64,000 bases of DNA from Nostoc sp. RI_552 (GTDB lineage: Bacteria; Cyanobacteriota; Cyanobacteriia; Cyanobacteriales; Nostocaceae): positions 1 to 64,000 of the forward strand of contig WGNO01000016.1 of the NCBI GenBank assembly GCA_016124525.1. Reading direction: 5' to 3'. This document shows, piece by piece, positions 33,388-43,072 of the stretch (the stretch's first letter is position 1; each line of letters starts with the position of its first letter). A program made the translations under genes and the position numbers. The notes beneath the pieces were generated by a model, which saw only the letters and a program-made list of their open reading frames with translations, had not been told where the DNA came from and made no database searches.

Positions 33388-35040
33388 TTAGCTATCCGGT
33401 TGTTGAGCCAGTCGAGGAGTTTGTAAGGCTTGTACAAGCTGATTGAGAGCCATTTGTAATTGTACACCTGAGTCCACGGCAACCCAACCTTGTGGTTGCA
33501 GGTGGCGGACTTCAAAGTGCAGGTGAGGACCTGTGGAATTACCAGTGCTACCAACTCGCCCGATCACGGTTCCTTGCTCTACCCTTTGACCAGGTTGAAC
33601 AAACAGTTCTGACAAATGACCATAAAGGGTTTGCTGGGCGGAAGGGTGGTTGATAATTACGGTTAGACCATAACCACCCAACCAGTTAGCAGTTTCCACT
33701 TCACCAGGAGCGCTGGCTACTACTGGTGTACCCATGGGAGCACCTAAATCTGTACCGGAGTGGAAGCGGCGATCGCCTGTGATAGGATGAGTTCTCCAAC
33801 CAAATACAGAAGTAATACGGGCGGGTATGGAAAGCGGAAATATCATTCCCCTGTGGTTACTATGGGCCAGTGTCCCAGTGAAGGGAATTTGTGGCAATAC
33901 GGATGCTAATGGAAAGTTGTAATCTACTCTACTAGGACGGGGTGCAATATTACCTACTGCCATTGGTGGTGGTAGAGTTCCTCCATTGCCTGGGATGGGA
34001 GATGCGATAGCTGTTTTAGTAGAGAAATTGCTGGGGTTAGGGATAAACCGATTCGGGCGATATGCAGCTCTGCTGATATCACGAGATGCGGTTTGTTTAG
34101 GCTGCCATGTGTTCTTACTGTTTGTGGTAATTACTGGTGGAACTGGCGCAACTTTAGATACCTGAGTGTTTTGGCTGGCTTTGATCCAGTTAGGTGTTGT
34201 TTTAACATCAGAATTAGCTACGGGCTGATTGGGGGCAGGTTTCTGGGTTACCCCAGCACAATTACTCCCTGAGATACTTTGCCCAGATGGTAAAACGGTT
34301 TGACAACCACTAGAGCGTTCTGTTAGCAGTACAGAGCTAGGTGCTTGATAGGTAGCTGTGGTGTTAGTGTTGTAGTTGATGGGATCGATATAGGCGTTAT
34401 TATAATCCTTGGTTTTCCCTGGTTCTGCACTGGTAACTCTGTGGGAATTACTTGATGGTCTAGCAACTTTTGGGAGTTTTTCAGGCAAGGTAAGGTGTTC
34501 AGTAGGTGGTGATACCTCTGTTTTAGGTTGCTTTAATGTGACATTTACCTTAGGTGGTGATACCTCTGTTTTAGGTTGCTTTAATGTGACATTTACCTTG
34601 GGTGGTGATACCTCTGTTTTAGGTTGCTTTAATGTGACATTTACCTTAGGTGGTGATACCTCTGTTTTAGGTTGCTTTAATGTGACATTTACCTTAGGTG
34701 GTGATATTTGTTGTCTACTACGGAGTCTCTGTTTCAGGTCAGCTTGCCGTTGTGCGAGGTCTGATTCTGGTCGAGAGGGTGCTGAAGAAACAATATCTTT
34801 TTTTACGTTACTTGGGATGACTGCTGTTGGCCGGGAAGTTTCAACAGTGGGAACAATATTATCTATACCTGTTTGTGTTTGGGCAACTGCTAACCCGCTA
34901 CTTAGGAAGCTGACACTACTCAGCAAAAAAAAGCTTTGTGCTGGTAGGGTAGATACATAGATGTGCAAGAGTTTCCCGTAAGAATGGCGTCTTGATAAGT
35001 TGTGGGAGTGATGATGGGCAGATTTATAGCGCTGCGTCAT
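33388..35040 (-). CDS. LytM-type M23 peptidase with internal 16-residue repeats
   Basis: 550 residues. An N-terminal hydrophobic segment (residues 35-53, FFLLSSVSFLSSGLAVAQT) looks like a signal peptide with an AxA-like cleavage site. A long Pro/Thr/Asn-rich linker follows, holding four copies of SPPKVNVTLKQPKTEV at about 113-176. The C-terminal domain, from about 405, has GWRTHPITGDRRFHSGTDLG (zinc His and Asp) and GNSTGPHLHFEV (HxH), so zinc ligands are complete and it should cut peptidoglycan crosslinks in the periplasm. birA is 83 bp upstream on the same strand. It converges with ribE. Confidence 0.88.
   Translation of the reverse strand: MTQRYKSAHHHSHNLSRRHSYGKLLHIYVSTLPAQSFFLLSSVSFLSSGLAVAQTQTGIDNIVPTVETSRPTAVIPSNVKKDIVSSAPSRPESDLAQRQADLKQRLRSRQQISPPKVNVTLKQPKTEVSPPKVNVTLKQPKTEVSPPKVNVTLKQPKTEVSPPKVNVTLKQPKTEVSPPTEHLTLPEKLPKVARPSSNSHRVTSAEPGKTKDYNNAYIDPINYNTNTTATYQAPSSVLLTERSSGCQTVLPSGQSISGSNCAGVTQKPAPNQPVANSDVKTTPNWIKASQNTQVSKVAPVPPVITTNSKNTWQPKQTASRDISRAAYRPNRFIPNPSNFSTKTAIASPIPGNGGTLPPPMAVGNIAPRPSRVDYNFPLASVLPQIPFTGTLAHSNHRGMIFPLSIPARITSVFGWRTHPITGDRRFHSGTDLGAPMGTPVVASAPGEVETANWLGGYGLTVIINHPSAQQTLYGHLSELFVQPGQRVEQGTVIGRVGSTGNSTGPHLHFEVRHLQPQGWVAVDSGVQLQMALNQLVQALQTPRLAQQPDS
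34505..34696. repeat. Four tandem 48-bp repeats inside the M23 peptidase gene
   Basis: Unit starts GGTGGTGATACCTCTGTTTT on the plus strand, at 34505, 34553, 34601 and 34649; a partial fifth unit starts at 34697. Only one base differs among the full copies (at 34600), so the expansion is recent. Each copy encodes 16 residues in the linker. Confidence 0.95.
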
Positions 35041-35123
35041 TGTTTCTCTCTGTTTTTTTAAGTTAGCCTAAAGAGATGATGTCAGTGGTTTGTCTTGCCC
35101 AAAGAGCTTAATTTTCAACAAAC

Positions 35124-35942
35124 CTAAAGTAAAACCGAAGATTCACGGTAACCCAAACTGATTGTACCGGGTTCCATATAAATTTCTGGTGTCTTTATCT
35201 CATTTGTGTCATCAGTATTAAAAGATACACAAAGTTTTCCTTGTGAAGTTACGCCCACCACAGTGCCTAAAAGATTATTGATGTATACCTGTTCACCAAT
35301 ATTTGTCAATAAATCTAAATATCGAGACAAGAGTACACTTACTCCTTCTTGGCACAGACAGTCAATACCGGATTTTATGCCGAGTAAAACTGTGGAAGTG
35401 AGTATCTCCAGACAAGAGATAGCCTTGTGAGGCTGGGAAGCTTGCCAGGATTGGAGATTGATGCCAGTATCAGGTACCGGGTTAGCCCAGTTAATACCAA
35501 CGCCAATCACTGCTTGTATGATTTGTCCATTGTGGACTTTTGTTTCTGTCAAAATGCCGCCGAGTTTGCGACCATGCAATACTAAATCATTAGGCCATTT
35601 AATGCCTACACTTATGCACCATTGGCGCAGTTGAGCAGCAATTCCCCAAGCACTAGCTAGGGTCAGCCGATAACTATCGGTAGCTTCTAGTTTAGGAACA
35701 ATGCCCACCGAAAGATATAGTCCTCCGGTGGGAGAAATCCACTGACGGCCCCATTGTCCTTTACCAGCAGTTTGCTGAGTAGCAATGACGATAGAGTTTT
35801 TATCGGCTCCGTTTTTTAGCAAGTCCCAGAGGATCTGATTAGTTGAAGAAACACTGTCAAAAATATGTAGGGAAGATGGTAAATAATTATACCAAATTCC
35901 TGATTTTAGGGCAGTTTCTAAGAGTTGCCGATTAAATCCCAC
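35124..35942 (-). CDS. birA: Biotin--[acetyl-CoA-carboxylase] ligase
   Basis: Attaches biotin to the AccB carrier of acetyl-CoA carboxylase. 272 residues, class I (no N-terminal helix-turn-helix, so not a repressor). SSTNQILWDLL near residue 32; biotinyl-AMP loop TAGKGQWGRQWISPTGGLYL at 58-77; KWPNDLVLHGRKLGGILTET at 115-134; VIGVGINWANP near 145. All key blocks present. Diverges from pgeF with 76 bp between starts. Confidence 0.92.
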   Translation of the reverse strand: MGFNRQLLETALKSGIWYNYLPSSLHIFDSVSSTNQILWDLLKNGADKNSIVIATQQTAGKGQWGRQWISPTGGLYLSVGIVPKLEATDSYRLTLASAWGIAAQLRQWCISVGIKWPNDLVLHGRKLGGILTETKVHNGQIIQAVIGVGINWANPVPDTGINLQSWQASQPHKAISCLEILTSTVLLGIKSGIDCLCQEGVSVLLSRYLDLLTNIGEQVYINNLLGTVVGVTSQGKLCVSFNTDDTNEIKTPEIYMEPGTISLGYRESSVLL

Positions 35943-36018
35943 AGCAGTTAACCGAAATCCCGTTGTTCAAGTTAGCATTAATTGATTGATTTTGATTTAT
36001 GTTTAGGTTTGGTTCAAG

Positions 36019-36804
36019 ATGCACACTTGGCACTGGCATAATTGGCAAGGACTACCTTATCTTACTTGTAGTCTTCTTAAAGATTGGTATCACGGCTTTT
36101 TTACTCAGCAGTTTTGGCCGCGATCGCCCCAAGAATTGACAAAAGTCCTGCACCCAGATGCATCAGCATATCGCTTGAAGCAGGTACATGGCAATATAGT
36201 TCTGACTCCACAAGAAATTGAGAACCAGACAGGGGAAGAAGACTCTGGGTTGGTCTTGGGGGATGGTGTCATGAGCCAAAGACCGCTACAAGCCGTTTGG
36301 GTAGCCAGCGCAGATTGTACACCTGTCTTAATTGGTGATGTGAAAACTGGACAAGTGGCAGCATTACACGCGGGTTGGCGGGGAACTGCTCAGAAGATTG
36401 TTCCCCAGGCCATGGCCAGACTGCAAGAAAAAGGTAGCAAGTTAGACGATTTACGCATTGCAATGGGGCCTGCCATAGCAGGTGAAGTTTACCAAGTTTC
36501 TGTGCAAGTGGCGGCGGAAATTGGCGCTAGTATTACCCCCCATGGAGGGGAAGAGCAGATCATTGATGCTTTGTATCAGTTACCAAATTCACCTTTGTTA
36601 AAGGATCCCAGCCCCGGAAAGGTGAGATTGGATGTGCGACGAGTGAATGTTTTACAACTGGAAACCTTCGGTATTAGTGCAGAACAAATAGCGATCGCCC
36701 CTTATTGTACTTACCAAACTCCAGAATATTTCTTTTCCTATCGCCGGCAACAAGAGAAAAAAGTTCAATGGTCAGGAATTGTGAGTATGACGACTCCACT
36801 TTAA
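36019..36804 (+). CDS. pgeF: Peptidoglycan editing factor PgeF (multicopper polyphenol oxidoreductase fold)
   Basis: 261 residues of the YfiH/DUF152 family, which removes wrongly incorporated residues (such as L-Ser) from peptidoglycan precursors. Metal-site residues are seen in LKQVHGNIV (His, near 57), VASADCTPVLIGD (Cys, near 98) and AALHAGWRGTAQKI (His, near 115). Also RPLQAVWVASADC and the C-terminal CTYQTPEYFFSYRRQ. Start ATG at 36019. Two metallophosphoesterase genes follow with 56-bp and 87-bp gaps, probably one transcript. Confidence 0.9.
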   Translation: MHTWHWHNWQGLPYLTCSLLKDWYHGFFTQQFWPRSPQELTKVLHPDASAYRLKQVHGNIVLTPQEIENQTGEEDSGLVLGDGVMSQRPLQAVWVASADCTPVLIGDVKTGQVAALHAGWRGTAQKIVPQAMARLQEKGSKLDDLRIAMGPAIAGEVYQVSVQVAAEIGASITPHGGEEQIIDALYQLPNSPLLKDPSPGKVRLDVRRVNVLQLETFGISAEQIAIAPYCTYQTPEYFFSYRRQQEKKVQWSGIVSMTTPL

Positions 36805-36860
36805 TGAATGTTGCGCGAAGGCATATTTTTATGTTACGGTGGGGGTTTATTAAATAAGTT

Positions 36861-37691
36861 ATGCACTGGTTTTTATCTGGGCCGTTGAGTATACAGAGAT
36901 TAACGGTTAAGATTAGGGGCTTGCCTGTATGTTTACAAGGTAAGAAATTGGTGCAAATGTCAGACTTTCATTACGATGGTATGCGACTGTCAGAAGAATT
37001 GTTAGAACAGGCCATCGCAACTAGCAACCAATTAAAACCGGATTTAGTTTTATTGACTGGTGACTATGTAACCACAAGCCCAGAACCGATTCATACTCTG
37101 GCTTTACGACTCAAACACCTACAAAGTCAGTTTGGTATTTATGCAGTACTGGGTAACCATGACATATATTACAGACGTTCAAAAAGGGAAATTATCGCCG
37201 CCCTGAATCCCATAGGAGTGAAAGTTTTGTGGAATGAAATCGGGTATCCTTTTGGAAAAGAATTACCATTGGTGGGACTGGCGGATTTTTATTCACCAGA
37301 ATTCAATCCGGCGTTAGTGATGAACCAAATAGATCCTGATACACCTCGAATTGTGTTATCTCACAACCCTGATACTGCGGAGTTATTACAAAGGTGGCGA
37401 GTAGATTTGCAATTATCTGGTCACACACACGGTGGTCAAGTCGTAATCCCAGGATTAGGACCCATCCTAATTTACCACAAAAAAATTTTCCCCAAGATAC
37501 CGATGAAACTACGGTCTTGCTTTCCCTTTCTAGGCAGAAACTACCTTCTAATACGCCATTGGGAATGGGCGCAAGGTTTACATCTGTTAGGAAATAATCA
37601 GCTCTATGTCAATCGTGGTTTGGGAACTTATTTTCCTGGACGTTTATTTTGTCCACCTGAAGTTACAGAAATTATCCTGGAAAGGGCGTAA
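36861..37691 (+). CDS. Calcineurin-like metallophosphoesterase, copy 1
   Basis: 276 residues, YaeI/YkuE-like. All five metal motifs present: QMSDFHYDG (D-x-H), LLTGDYV (GD), VLGNHDIYY (GNHD), VLSHNPD (H) and LSGHTHGGQV (GHxH). The N-terminal MHWFLSGPLSIQRLTVKIRG lacks a real signal or span, so it may be membrane-associated only loosely. Substrate unknown; some relatives act on UDP-sugar lipids. It is a close paralogue of the next gene: they share most blocks across the whole length and differ most near the middle of the last third. Confidence 0.87.
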   Translation: MHWFLSGPLSIQRLTVKIRGLPVCLQGKKLVQMSDFHYDGMRLSEELLEQAIATSNQLKPDLVLLTGDYVTTSPEPIHTLALRLKHLQSQFGIYAVLGNHDIYYRRSKREIIAALNPIGVKVLWNEIGYPFGKELPLVGLADFYSPEFNPALVMNQIDPDTPRIVLSHNPDTAELLQRWRVDLQLSGHTHGGQVVIPGLGPILIYHKKIFPKIPMKLRSCFPFLGRNYLLIRHWEWAQGLHLLGNNQLYVNRGLGTYFPGRLFCPPEVTEIILERA

Positions 37692-37778
37692 TTTAAGTTT
37701 AAATTCTTGCACTTACCCAAGATGTATTTTAATTTTTGATAAGCTGTAAACGCTGGCATGAGGAGTCTCTGTTGCACT

Positions 37779-38612
37779 ATGCACTGGTTGTTTACGGGAC
37801 GTTTAAGTGTAGATAAGTTAAAGGTTAAGATTGCGGATCTACCACAATCTTTGCAAGGTACAAAGCTGGTACAGTTGACAGATTTTCACTATGATGGGGT
37901 GCGACTTTCTGAAGAACTTTTAGAACAAGCTCTCGCTGCTACTAACGAAGCTGAACCAGACATAATTGTATTAACTGGCGACTATGTAACCGATGATCCT
38001 AGACCAATTCACCAACTAGCCCTCAGACTCAAACATCTACAAAGCCGCCGTGGTATTTATGCCGTCTTGGGCAATCATGATATATATTACAAAAACTCAA
38101 AAGCCGAAGTAACATCTGCCCTAACCAGCACTGGGATTCATGTCCTGTGGAATGAAATTGCTTATCCTTTCGGACAAGAGTTACCAATAGTAGGGCTGGC
38201 GGATTATTGGTCACGGGAATTCAACCCCGGGTTAGTTATGAACAAACTGAATTCTGCTACACCCAGGATTGTTTTATCTCATAACCCAGATACTGCTAAG
38301 ATATTGCAACAGTGGCGAGTAGATTTGCAATTATCTGGACATACTCACGGAGGTCATATTGTGCTACCAGGACTTGGCCCCGTGGTTTTTCATTATCAAA
38401 AGCTACTGAAACAACTTCCTCCAAAACTGCTACGTTGGGAACCATTATTACTAGGAGACTGCTCAAAAGTAGTACGTCATTGGGAGTGGGCCAAAGGTTT
38501 TCACCAAGTTTCCCACAATCAGTTATACGTCAATCGCGGCTTAGGAACTTATCGTCCTGGACGTTTATTTTGTCCACCTGAAGTCACTGTAATTACTTTA
38601 ATTAACCAATAG
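37779..38612 (+). CDS. Calcineurin-like metallophosphoesterase, copy 2
   Basis: 277 residues from ATG 37779 (MHWLFTGRLSVDKLKVKI), chosen because it lines up with the start of copy 1; the open frame begins 21 bp earlier at 37758. Metal motifs QLTDFHYDG, VLTGDYV, VLGNHDIYY, VLSHNPD and LSGHTHGGHI are intact. The end VNRGLGTYRPGRLFCPPEVT is nearly identical to copy 1. Clearly a tandem gene duplication with both copies apparently functional. A stable hairpin lies 22 bp past the stop. Confidence 0.87.
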   Translation: MHWLFTGRLSVDKLKVKIADLPQSLQGTKLVQLTDFHYDGVRLSEELLEQALAATNEAEPDIIVLTGDYVTDDPRPIHQLALRLKHLQSRRGIYAVLGNHDIYYKNSKAEVTSALTSTGIHVLWNEIAYPFGQELPIVGLADYWSREFNPGLVMNKLNSATPRIVLSHNPDTAKILQQWRVDLQLSGHTHGGHIVLPGLGPVVFHYQKLLKQLPPKLLRWEPLLLGDCSKVVRHWEWAKGFHQVSHNQLYVNRGLGTYRPGRLFCPPEVTVITLINQ

Positions 38613-38634
38613 TTATTTTTTACTTATTCTTAAA

Positions 38635-38677
38635 CCGCCGCAAGTTACGATGGAAAAGTATCAGTAACCCACGGCGG
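38635..38677 (+). other. Stable two-part stem-loop after the second metallophosphoesterase
   Basis: CCGCCG pairs with CGGCGG and, inside a small CAA/CCA internal loop, GTTAC pairs with GTAAC around a 15-nt loop. There is no T-run directly after it, so it may be an RNA 3' end structure or attenuator instead of a plain terminator. Confidence 0.6.
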
Positions 38678-39082
38678 CTTATTAAACATGAAATTTTTTC
38701 AGAAGATTTAAAAAACAGGGTCAACTAACTCAAATAAGGTGGACAATCTTCGCAACTGTTAATCTCAAAATTGAGCATCCTTGATCACAAAAACAAACAG
38801 GCATCTATCTCTCTAAATTCAAAAACCTCCAAAAAAAATAAACAGTTCAAAACCGAAAAATGAACAAACTTTTAGTGGATGCAACACATGAGTAATAATT
38901 GCGAGGTAAATAGAGCAGGAGGTACAGGCTCCAATTGCAAACTTTAGGTTAATTAAATTTTAACTTGTTTGTACCCTTCTCTTAATTTAGCATCACATTA
39001 TTCAATGTAGTGCAAGGTGTTTAGTAAACTTAAGCAGTATTCATTTCTTGTAACAAAGCGGTAATTTTTCTTAATATTTTAG

Positions 39083-39186
39083 TTTTATCCCCCTGTGATC
39101 CCCACTTCCACTAGCTAAAGTTTGACCATCAGGGCTAAAAGCTACACAACTAACTACTCCAGACCAAGGAGATTCCCGCCACCTTT
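39083..39186 (-). pseudogene. WD40 repeat relic
   Basis: The minus strand reads WRESPWSGVVSCVAFSPDGQ then TLASGSGDHRGIK: one nearly complete WD40 blade (V..VAFSPDGQTLASGS.D..IK). The frame has no start and is cut off on both sides. It is a leftover of a WD40-repeat protein gene, a class abundant in filamentous cyanobacteria. Confidence 0.65.
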
Positions 39187-39322
39187 AAGGGTGAGGTATT
39201 CATTTTTAGTTTATGGTAAAGTCTGCGATGGCTTCTTCGTATTTTCCGCAGCTAGCATTCCACGGTAAACTTGTTTCACTGGTGTCTGTGACGCACCGAA
39301 TATCAATCCCAAAATTTTATAA

Positions 39323-40480
<1,158 letters not shown>

Positions 40481-40523
40481 GACTACTGCTATCATAGTAA
40501 TTGCCTGCATATGCTTTACAGTT

Positions 40524-40597
40524 GGGGCTGTAGCTCAGATGGATAGAGCGAGCGCCTCCTAAGCGCTAGGTCGCCGGTTCGAGCCTGGCCAGTCCCG
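40524..40597 (+). tRNA. tRNA-Arg (anticodon CCU)
   Basis: Full cloverleaf in 74 nt: acceptor GGGGCTG with CAGTCCC (one G-T pair), D arm GCTC...GAGC, anticodon stem AGCGC/GCGCT with loop CTCCTAA (anticodon CCT reading AGG), T arm GCCGG-TTCGAGC-CTGGC, discriminator G. The CCA end is not encoded (GTCC follows). It lies alone between the tocopherol cyclase and the YdcF-like gene. Confidence 0.95.
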
Positions 40598-40767
40598 TCC
40601 TAAGACAATAACTAAATAAAACAGGGAGTCGGAAGTGTTTGATAAATTTCCGACACAGTGCAGAATAAATGCAGAATAAATAAACATGTCAGTTTATATT
40701 TGGGTAAATTTTCCTACAATCTGCTAACCTACATAGTTGTTTATCTTTTTTCATATAAAAACCTGGA

Positions 40768-41361
40768 TTGAACAGACGAAAGTATAGAGCCTTGAAGAAT
40801 AATCTATTATTTACAGGTCATTCATTTCGGTTTATGGTTTTCGCCCTACCTATACTGATGTGGCTGGGATACCAAGAATCGAAAATTGAGGAGTTACCAC
40901 CCCAAGCAGTATTAGTTCTGGGTGGTTCTACGCCAAAGTTAGAAAGAGAGAAGTTTACAGCGAATTTTGTCCGCGAGCATCCAAATTTACCAATTTGGAT
41001 TTCTGGGGGTAGTCCACCTGAGTCCACTGAGAATGTGTTTGTTAGGGCTGGAGTTGATCCCAAAAGATTACACTTGGATTATGAAGCGGTAGATACTGTT
41101 ACTAATTTTACTACAGTAGTAGATAAGTTGCAAGCCAGAGGTATTAAGCGTATTTATTTAATTACTTCTGAGTTTCATATGCGGCGCGCCCGCGTAATTG
41201 GCGAGATAGTTTTGGGTAGTCGGGGCATTAAATTAAAACCAGTATCAGTACCTTCAAAAAAGGTACATGAACCCATGGATAAATCTATCCGTGATGGAGC
41301 TAGAGCTTTACTTTGGGTGGCTACCGGTTACACCGGTGTTGAACATAATCACAAAAACTGA
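40768..41361 (+). CDS. YdcF/DUF218 family protein
   Basis: 197 residues. One N-terminal membrane span (FMVFALPILMWLGY), then the ElyC/SanA/YdcF domain: QAVLVLGGSTPKLEREKF near residue 48, PIWISGGSPPESTENVFVRA near 76, LDYEAVDTVTNFTTVVDKL near 104 and IYLITSEFHMRRARVI near 130. Family members act in envelope biogenesis, but the reaction is unknown. The only early start is TTG at 40768. A 10-bp stem (41373-41404) with one mismatch follows its stop. Confidence 0.82.
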   Translation: MNRRKYRALKNNLLFTGHSFRFMVFALPILMWLGYQESKIEELPPQAVLVLGGSTPKLEREKFTANFVREHPNLPIWISGGSPPESTENVFVRAGVDPKRLHLDYEAVDTVTNFTTVVDKLQARGIKRIYLITSEFHMRRARVIGEIVLGSRGIKLKPVSVPSKKVHEPMDKSIRDGARALLWVATGYTGVEHNHKN

Positions 41362-41429
41362 ATGGTTAGTGAGATGGAGGTGGGACTTAAACTTCACCCC
41401 CATCTTCACCAAGCTTCTATTCTAATAAT

Positions 41430-41723
41430 TTATACCGCCATTTCCTGGACTAGAACATAGGGTTGGATGATGAGTGTGTGAAATCGTTTGTAGCGATCGC
41501 TATTCCAATTTCCCAATTGTGTATTTGACGGTTTAGCCATTAGTTGTTGATCAATCCACTGTTGTACCGATGAAACTTGATCAGTGGCGATGGCCACCCC
41601 TACATCAATTAAGTTCAAATCCTGTGATACCACAATCACTGCATCCCTTTGTACATGAGGAATTAGCCAATCCCACTCAGCCTCATCCAGATTTGCTGTT
41701 AGTTCTGTTCTTAAATCGGACAT
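41430..41723 (-). CDS. DUF2288-like small protein
   Basis: 97 residues. LRTELTANLDEAEWDWLIPH then VQRDAVIVVSQDLNLIDVGV and AIATDQVSSVQQWIDQQLM fit the DUF2288 pattern: N-terminal L..EL, a central VIVV...LDLV.VA.A and a helix with W. Function unknown. It is a short soluble protein with no partner gene on the same strand nearby. Confidence 0.65.
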   Translation of the reverse strand: MSDLRTELTANLDEAEWDWLIPHVQRDAVIVVSQDLNLIDVGVAIATDQVSSVQQWIDQQLMAKPSNTQLGNWNSDRYKRFHTLIIQPYVLVQEMAV

Positions 41724-41849
41724 AATTCCCCTTGTTAGTCTTTCTAAGACTGATTTTACATGATTATATATTCCCGAATGCTTGGAAAATGGCGAATTTG
41801 CTGATGACCTTTTTTGAACTTGAGCTAATTATCAGTGAATAAAAATTAA

Positions 41850-42887
41850 CTAAACCTCTGATTTCATTTCGTCAATTTCAAACAAAGACACAATTACTCC
41901 CGTAATGGGAATTGAGATGAAAACACCCAATAAACCTGCTACTCTAGCGCCTATTAACAAAGCAAAAAATACTACAACAGGGTTAAGATTGAGCGCACCT
42001 TGCATAATTCGAGGTGCAAGTAAGTTATCTTGTAACTGCTGTAGCACAATACAAGCTGCTAATACTTTTAATGCTAACCACACATTTTGAGATAGTATTA
42101 GCAAAGTAGCTGCACTAACGCCTAATGTTGCTCCTATACCCGGAATTATGTCTAGTGTTCCCACTATTAAAGACAATATTAGTGCAAAAGGTACTCTTAA
42201 GACTGAGAAAACTACAAAAGTCGAGCTGGTCAGAAATAAGGTTAACAGTAGTTGACCTCGGAAAAAACCTAAAAAGTTATGTCTGATAATATTGGTAAAT
42301 CTAACGCGGTGATGTATGGGGATAACTTTGATAGTGAAATGCCAAATTTTTCTTCCATCAAGTAACATAAAAAAAGCAATAACCGCAATTAATATAAAAG
42401 TCAAAAAATCAGTTAAAAATTGTTGTAAAAAGGCCAAGCTAGTGACCAAAGCTGATACAGCTTGTGATCGTAATTGTTGTTCAATAACAGTTAGATCTAT
42501 TTGTAGATTACGACTGCGGAGAAATTGTTCAATTCTTTCTAATAGAGGTATAAAAGAGTTTAAAAATAGAGAGATGCTGTCAACTAATTGTTGTCCTTGA
42601 GATATAACCGCTAAACCCACGGTAATTATTAAACTGCCAATGATGACAATGCTGATCAAAAAAACTACAATAACTGCTAAACCATTGGGCAAAAAGCGCC
42701 GTAGCCATTCCACAGGATAGTTGAGTAAAAAAGCTAAAATAGCAGCAAATGTAAAAATAACAATCACTGCTTCAAAATAAGCTAAAAGCTGAACTATAGC
42801 CCAGCCAGAAGCGACAAAGAGTAAAAAGCGGACTAAGACCAAATTATTTAATCGATCCCAAATATTTTTGGTTTTCAAGCCGCTCAT
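41850..42887 (-). CDS. AI-2E family transporter (PerM/YhhT-like)
   Basis: 345 residues with about seven or eight membrane spans. N-terminal pair FLLFVASGWAIVQLLAYFEA and IFTFAAILAFLLNYPVEWL; a central amphipathic part (residues 100-150); then LTFILIAVIAFFMLLDGRKI, FFRGQLLLTLFLTSSTFVVF, SLIVGTLDIIPGIGATLGVS (the conserved P-x-x-G-x loop) and NPVVVFFALLIGARVAGLLG. The family moves small molecules or Na+/H+; AI-2 transport itself should not be assumed. Lone minus-strand gene. Confidence 0.87.
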   Translation of the reverse strand: MSGLKTKNIWDRLNNLVLVRFLLFVASGWAIVQLLAYFEAVIVIFTFAAILAFLLNYPVEWLRRFLPNGLAVIVVFLISIVIIGSLIITVGLAVISQGQQLVDSISLFLNSFIPLLERIEQFLRSRNLQIDLTVIEQQLRSQAVSALVTSLAFLQQFLTDFLTFILIAVIAFFMLLDGRKIWHFTIKVIPIHHRVRFTNIIRHNFLGFFRGQLLLTLFLTSSTFVVFSVLRVPFALILSLIVGTLDIIPGIGATLGVSAATLLILSQNVWLALKVLAACIVLQQLQDNLLAPRIMQGALNLNPVVVFFALLIGARVAGLLGVFISIPITGVIVSLFEIDEMKSEV

Positions 42888-43072
42888 ACTACTTGGTAAT
42901 TTGTAATGGGAAGATGTTGTAAAAGTCGTTAGAGAAGTGTTTTAGACCCACAAGGGCAAGTCTATATCTTTAAGTTATGTTTTGAGCATATCGAATATTA
43001 GTTGTGATTGCCTCCGGTACTGTTCCTGGCGCAATCGCTACCTCCCTAAGGTATATTGCTTAGTGATCTCCG

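Noticed and set aside
34409-34960. 183-codon plus-strand frame opposite the M23 peptidase
   Set aside because: It is the antisense of the 48-bp tandem repeats (GGDTSVLGCFNVTFTL repeated); the minus-strand frame has signal peptide and catalytic motifs.
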